A stretch of 32,384 nt of DNA from a virus. Position numbers and translations under genes: made by a program. Shown here in pieces: positions 30,449 to 32,384 of this stretch. Below the pieces are notes generated by a model. That model was not told the DNA's origin. It did not search any database and was given only the letters and a program-made list of their open reading frames with translations. The stretch spans positions 1-32,384 of IMG/VR virus record IMGVR_UViG_3300032083_001665. The stretch is one strand, 5' to 3'. How positions within the stretch are numbered: position 1 is the first letter of the stretch; each line of letters begins with the position of its first letter.

Positions 30449-30476
30449 CTCTATACCTTAATTATATCGTATAGAG
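30449..30476. promoter_or_regulatory. Inverted repeat over a -10 box (operator candidate)
   Basis: CTCTATAC (30449-30456) and GTATAGAG (30469-30476) form a perfect 8-base inverted repeat with a 12-base spacer that contains the TATAAT box of the adjoining promoter. This is where a dimeric repressor would block transcription. Confidence 0.55.
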
Positions 30477-30489
30477 ATCATTTTGTCAA
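30461..30489 (-). promoter_or_regulatory. Consensus sigma70-like early promoter
   Basis: On the minus strand TTGACA (30484-30489), an exact 17-base spacer and TATAAT (30461-30466) match the full consensus. The -35 overlaps the stop codon of the upstream 55-codon gene. It should drive 30275-30433 and the genes after it. Confidence 0.85.
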
Positions 30490-30653
30490 TATTTATTTTC
30501 TAAATCAGCCATTGCAACAATAGTGAATACGGCAAATATGGTTAATGCCAGTGAAAACAATACAATACCAGCAGGTTCTTGGTAGTGAGTAGGGATTACC
30601 CACATTGCTGCCCCTAAACTGATAATTATTGGGTAGGTTATCCATCTGTTCAT
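30486..30653 (-). CDS. Small two-pass membrane protein
   Basis: ATG 30653, preceded by GGAGACATAAG, to TGA 30486 gives 55 residues with two hydrophobic stretches: WITYPIIISLGAAMWVIP and AGIVLFSLALTIFAVFTIVA. The C-terminus is charged (DLENKY). It follows the promoter at 30685-30712. It is not recognised. Confidence 0.6.
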   Translation of the reverse strand: MNRWITYPIIISLGAAMWVIPTHYQEPAGIVLFSLALTIFAVFTIVAMADLENKY

Positions 30654-30680
30654 CTTATGTCTCCTATTTCTTTCTTTCCT

Positions 30681-30857
30681 TTATTTTATAAGAATACATC
30701 TATATTCGTCAACTAAATCTCTTATTTTTTGTAGTCTCATTGAATCTGAGAGATTTGGCTCGTCAGCAAGAAAAGCTACATCTTCTATGAAGCTGACTGC
30801 GTCTTCTACGTAAGTATCGTGCTCTTCTATATACATTAGTTCATCTGGGTCTAACAT
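30681..30857 (-). CDS. Small acidic protein
   Basis: ATG 30857, preceded by AGGGAGATAACA, to TAA 30681 gives 58 residues with many Asp and Glu (MLDPDELMYIEEHDTYVEDA), ending RLQKIRDLVDEYRCILIK. Small acidic early proteins often bind host proteins or mimic DNA, but nothing specific is visible here. A promoter for the next gene lies inside its 3' end. Confidence 0.6.
   Translation of the reverse strand: MLDPDELMYIEEHDTYVEDAVSFIEDVAFLADEPNLSDSMRLQKIRDLVDEYRCILIK
30685..30712 (-). promoter_or_regulatory. Sigma70-like promoter inside the acidic gene
   Basis: On the minus strand TTGACG (30707-30712), a 16-base spacer and TATAAA (30685-30690). It lies within the coding end of 30681-30857, upstream of the membrane gene at 30486-30653. 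Confidence 0.5.
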
Positions 30858-30883
30858 TGTTATCTCCCTTTAGTTGTTTATCT

Positions 30884-30924
30884 TAGTGTACATTATACAA
30901 GCTAATAGTGTACACAATGTACTA
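30884..30924. promoter_or_regulatory. Repeat-rich regulatory region with -10 box
   Basis: TAGTGTACA occurs at 30884-30892 and 30906-30914, and TGTACTA (30918-30924) is partly inverted to it. A minus-strand TATAAT (30892-30897) lies between the copies; no good -35 is seen, which would fit an activated or repressed promoter for the acidic gene at 30681-30857. Confidence 0.45.
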
Positions 30925-30939
30925 TATTAACAATACTTC

Positions 30940-31020
30940 CTAAATCCAAAAGGATAGCATAGTTGCTATAAAAACTATAATTAAAATGGCATCTAATGCC
31001 GTAAACTTATCTCCTTTCAT
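30940..31020 (-). CDS. Very short membrane peptide
   Basis: ATG 31020, preceded by AAGGAGAGTAAATA, to TAG 30940 gives 26 residues: a polar start (MKGDKFTALD) and one membrane segment (AILIIVFIATMLSFWI). Coding is supported by the strong ribosome binding site and tight packing behind the lipoprotein gene. Confidence 0.5.
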   Translation of the reverse strand: MKGDKFTALDAILIIVFIATMLSFWI

Positions 31021-31023
31021 TAT

Positions 31024-31209
31024 TTACTCTCCTTTATTGGTTTCTTTAGGTTCTTCTAGTAGAACACATTGATCTACCTGGTGTGCAATTACACCTACTC
31101 CCGCTACGTAAACATAATTGTTTCTAGGTTCCCATTTAGCACATCTAGCGGCTGTGCAGCTGGTGGTTATCATTGCCAACCCTGTAAGGCATAGACAGAT
31201 TATACGCAT
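31024..31209 (-). CDS. Putative small lipoprotein
   Basis: The 61 residues begin with a signal-like segment (MRIICLCLTGLAMITTSC) with Arg2, a hydrophobic core and a lipobox-like ITTSC (Cys18), followed by a polar mature part with further Cys residues. It would be lipidated in the cell envelope. AGGGGTAAGTA precedes the ATG. Early phage lipoproteins can act in superinfection exclusion; a spanin role is less likely this early. Function unknown. Confidence 0.6.
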   Translation of the reverse strand: MRIICLCLTGLAMITTSCTAARCAKWEPRNNYVYVAGVGVIAHQVDQCVLLEEPKETNKGE

Positions 31210-31222
31210 TACTTACCCCTGG

Positions 31223-31366
31223 TTAGTTCTTTGCTATAAGGTATGTTAAGCCTGCAGTGAGGACTAGTGCGATTCCAACCAGAGGACTGACAATCATTAT
31301 TATGAAAAATAATAAAGGGCCAAATAGTAGGCAGGTTGCTTTGATGAAGTTAAGTAGTAGTTCCAT
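31223..31366 (-). CDS. Small two-pass membrane protein, first gene of the leftward block
   Basis: ATG 31366, preceded by AAGGAGTAAATA, to TAA 31223 gives 47 residues, nearly all hydrophobic: CLLFGPLLFFIIMIVS and PLVGIALVLTAGLTYLI, with a short polar end (AKN). It is the first gene after the leftward promoter at 31398-31426, so it is probably among the earliest made. It is not recognised. Confidence 0.62.
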   Translation of the reverse strand: MELLLNFIKATCLLFGPLLFFIIMIVSPLVGIALVLTAGLTYLIAKN

Positions 31367-31397
31367 TATTTACTCCTTGTGTTTTGTTTATACCCTT

Positions 31398-31426
31398 ATC
31401 TTATCTCATTTTTACACTTTTGTCAA
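31398..31426 (-). promoter_or_regulatory. Leading early promoter of the leftward block
   Basis: On the minus strand TTGACA (31421-31426), a 17-base spacer and TAAGAT (31398-31403). It is the outermost leftward promoter, just beside the control region, and points at the whole early block. Confidence 0.75.
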
Positions 31427-31460
31427 TACTTTTTATTATTTTTTTTATTTTAACTATAAG

Positions 31461-31540
31461 GCTATTTAAAAGCGCTGTACTGCAATTAAAGCTTTGGCAG
31501 TATGATTACATACCTTGGCCCGTATAATCGCAATACAGCC
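31461..31540 (+). repeat. Structured intergenic element, copy C
   Basis: This third copy has an outer stem GCTGTA (31474-31479) with TACAGC (31534-31539) and a 54-base interior. The inner hairpin is GTATG (31500-31504), loop ATTA, CATAC (31509-31513). Relative to copy B the first outer pair changes from C-G to G-C, and the hairpin sequence changes while its pairing is kept. It starts GCTATTTAAA like copy B and contains TATAATCGCAATACAG, like TATAAACGCAATACAG in copy A. Confidence 0.6.
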
Positions 31541-31957
31541 ACTATGTATAGCTTTTATGGACATACTGGACAAAACACGGCCCTCTTTTGTGGGGTTGGC
31601 CTGTAAAACAGCCCCCTCAAATAAAGACATAACAAAGAAAAAACGGCATTTTCTAAGAATTTGGCCTGCAAATAACGGCAAAAATCCCCCGGTTGTTGTG
31701 CATATAACAGAAATACAAACAAAAAGTAACACTTTCTTGTGCTCATTAAATGTGTTGAATATTACTACACTTAGTTAAGAAATATCATTATTATTGTAAA
31801 TTTTATATAAATATTTTAAATTTGGTTGTGAAAAGTGGGTAGTTTTACGTATACCTTAGTGAAGGGACTAAGGATTAAGAGAGCGAGTGAGAAGCGAAGC
31901 TTCGAGCGAGCGACCAAGACAACAGGGATAATACACAATAATAATTAACCATTATGT

Positions 31958-32072
31958 TATAATAAAGATAATAATACATAATGCATAGGACAATAATACT
32001 GGACAATAAATAATAACTATGATATAATAAAGATAAGGGATAATAATACATAATGCCTGCATAATGCATAAG
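31958..32072. repeat. Iteron-like AT-rich direct repeats (origin candidate)
   Basis: GATAATAATACATAATGC occurs exactly at 31967-31984 and 32039-32056. TATAATAAAGATAA occurs at 31958-31971 and 32023-32036, so both units repeat in the same order. CATAATGCATA recurs at 31977-31987 and 32060-32070, and GGACAATAA occurs twice between. The AT-rich setting between divergent transcription units fits a replication origin. Confidence 0.5.
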
Positions 32073-32163
32073 ATATACTGGGACGCTACCTTGTCCTATT
32101 TCCCACCCGGCCAGTGGTTAAAGCGGCCATTTCAGTAACACATTGATCAGAGGGCTAAAAGTA

Positions 32164-32384
32164 ATGGATAACTTCAACTATCGGGATTATAGTAACGAAA
32201 AGGGGTATGACCTCCTCAAAGCCCTCTACGAGAAGCCTATTAAAGCCATTAAGATAGAGCCTCTTAACGAAGACTTAATAAAAGAACTCAAGCGGCACGC
32301 TGCCACCATCAAAGCGGCAATAGAAGAAGCCGAGGCTATCAAGAGCGCATTATCTCCTGGTGATGTTTCTGTTCTTGACAACGC
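32164..32384 (+). CDS. N-terminal part of a gene running off the window; possible small terminase subunit
   Basis: ATG 32164 opens a frame of 73 complete codons to the window end: MDNFNYRDYSNEKGYDLLKA, then a charged helical region (LNEDLIKELKRHAATIKAAI). AGAGGG lies about ten bases upstream. It is the first rightward gene after the control region. Joined to the open frame at 1-145 it makes 121 residues. A small terminase subunit would suit the size, helical character and position a few genes before terL, but no DNA-binding motif was identified. Confidence 0.6.
   Translation, partial: MDNFNYRDYSNEKGYDLLKALYEKPIKAIKIEPLNEDLIKELKRHAATIKAAIEEAEAIKSALSPGDVSVLDN

Larger units (their letters stand above)
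31427..32163. other. Non-coding control region between the divergent blocks
   Basis: These ~740 bases hold no convincing gene. Contents in order: a T/A-rich tract (31430-31460); structured element C (31461-31540); a stretch with small hairpins, e.g. GGCCTGT/ACAGCC near 31599-31614; a very AT-rich stretch (31780-31830); a possible rightward promoter TTGTGA-18-TATACC near 31825-31856; a palindrome CGAAGCTTCG (31895-31904) amid GCGAG repeats; iteron-like repeats (31958-32072); and a short GGAC/GTCC hairpin near 32081-32096. The place fits an origin and the start of the late transcript. Confidence 0.65.

Noticed and set aside
31466-31778. Overlapping open frames on both strands (60-90 codons) over the control region
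   Set aside because: Frames are open on both strands at once, starts have no ribosome binding site, the proteins have odd composition, and the segment contains structured element C.
1-32384. CRISPR arrays, rRNA, tRNA genes or insertion sequences
   Set aside because: No regularly spaced repeats with unique spacers, no cloverleaf with a T-arm, no rRNA-like sequence and no transposase were seen by reading; no search tool was available.

Overview
The window reads as an essentially complete genome of a tailed phage with an HK97-type capsid and a siphovirus-like tail, infecting a Gram-negative bacterium. Evidence for the host type is a pair of KDO (lipopolysaccharide inner-core sugar) biosynthesis genes, AT-rich DNA, strong AGGAGG ribosome binding sites and TTGACA/TATAAT promoters. 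The tail tip genes resemble those of gene-transfer-agent and marine siphovirus tails. The right-end open frame (from 32164) continues in register, without a stop, into the open frame at the left end (to 145). The 32,384 bases are therefore probably a circular or circularly permuted genome cut inside one 121-codon gene. No integrase, repressor or clear endolysin was recognised.

Layout. Rightward (late) block, 32164 through the ends to 19573: a possible small terminase subunit, CMP-KDO synthetase (kdsB), a putative virion protein, peptide deformylase, large terminase, a portal-MuF fusion, prohead protease, capsid, decoration-like protein, connector and neck proteins, tail tube, tail assembly chaperones joined by a dnaX-like -1 frameshift, tape measure, distal tail and hub proteins, a tail tip J-like protein, a receptor-binding fibre and a holin-like protein. 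One antisense gene (3669-3950) with its own promoter interrupts this block, and a small antisense RNA unit may lie at about 6081-6172.

Leftward (early/replication) block, 31426 down to 19559: a run of very small genes (many membrane proteins, most too short for ordinary gene calls) behind several promoters. Then come a PD-(D/E)XK nuclease, primase-helicase, family A DNA polymerase, ssDNA-binding-like protein, HNH endonuclease, metallophosphoesterase, MazG-like protein, KDO-8-phosphate synthase (kdsA), RuvC-like resolvase, an ECF-like sigma factor, two nucleotide-metabolism genes (DUF1937, DUF5664) and further small genes.

Between the blocks (31427-32163) is a non-coding control region holding a structured element and iteron-like AT-rich repeats.

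Points of most interest: (1) a three-copy structured element (about 80 nt) in the late orientation, one copy burying a ribosome binding site; (2) a deformylase cassette flanked by diverged copies of the orf2/terL gene junction; (3) a dnaX-type frameshift cassette in the tail chaperone genes; (4) kdsA and kdsB split between early and late transcription units; (5) a phage-encoded sigma factor that may drive the late block.
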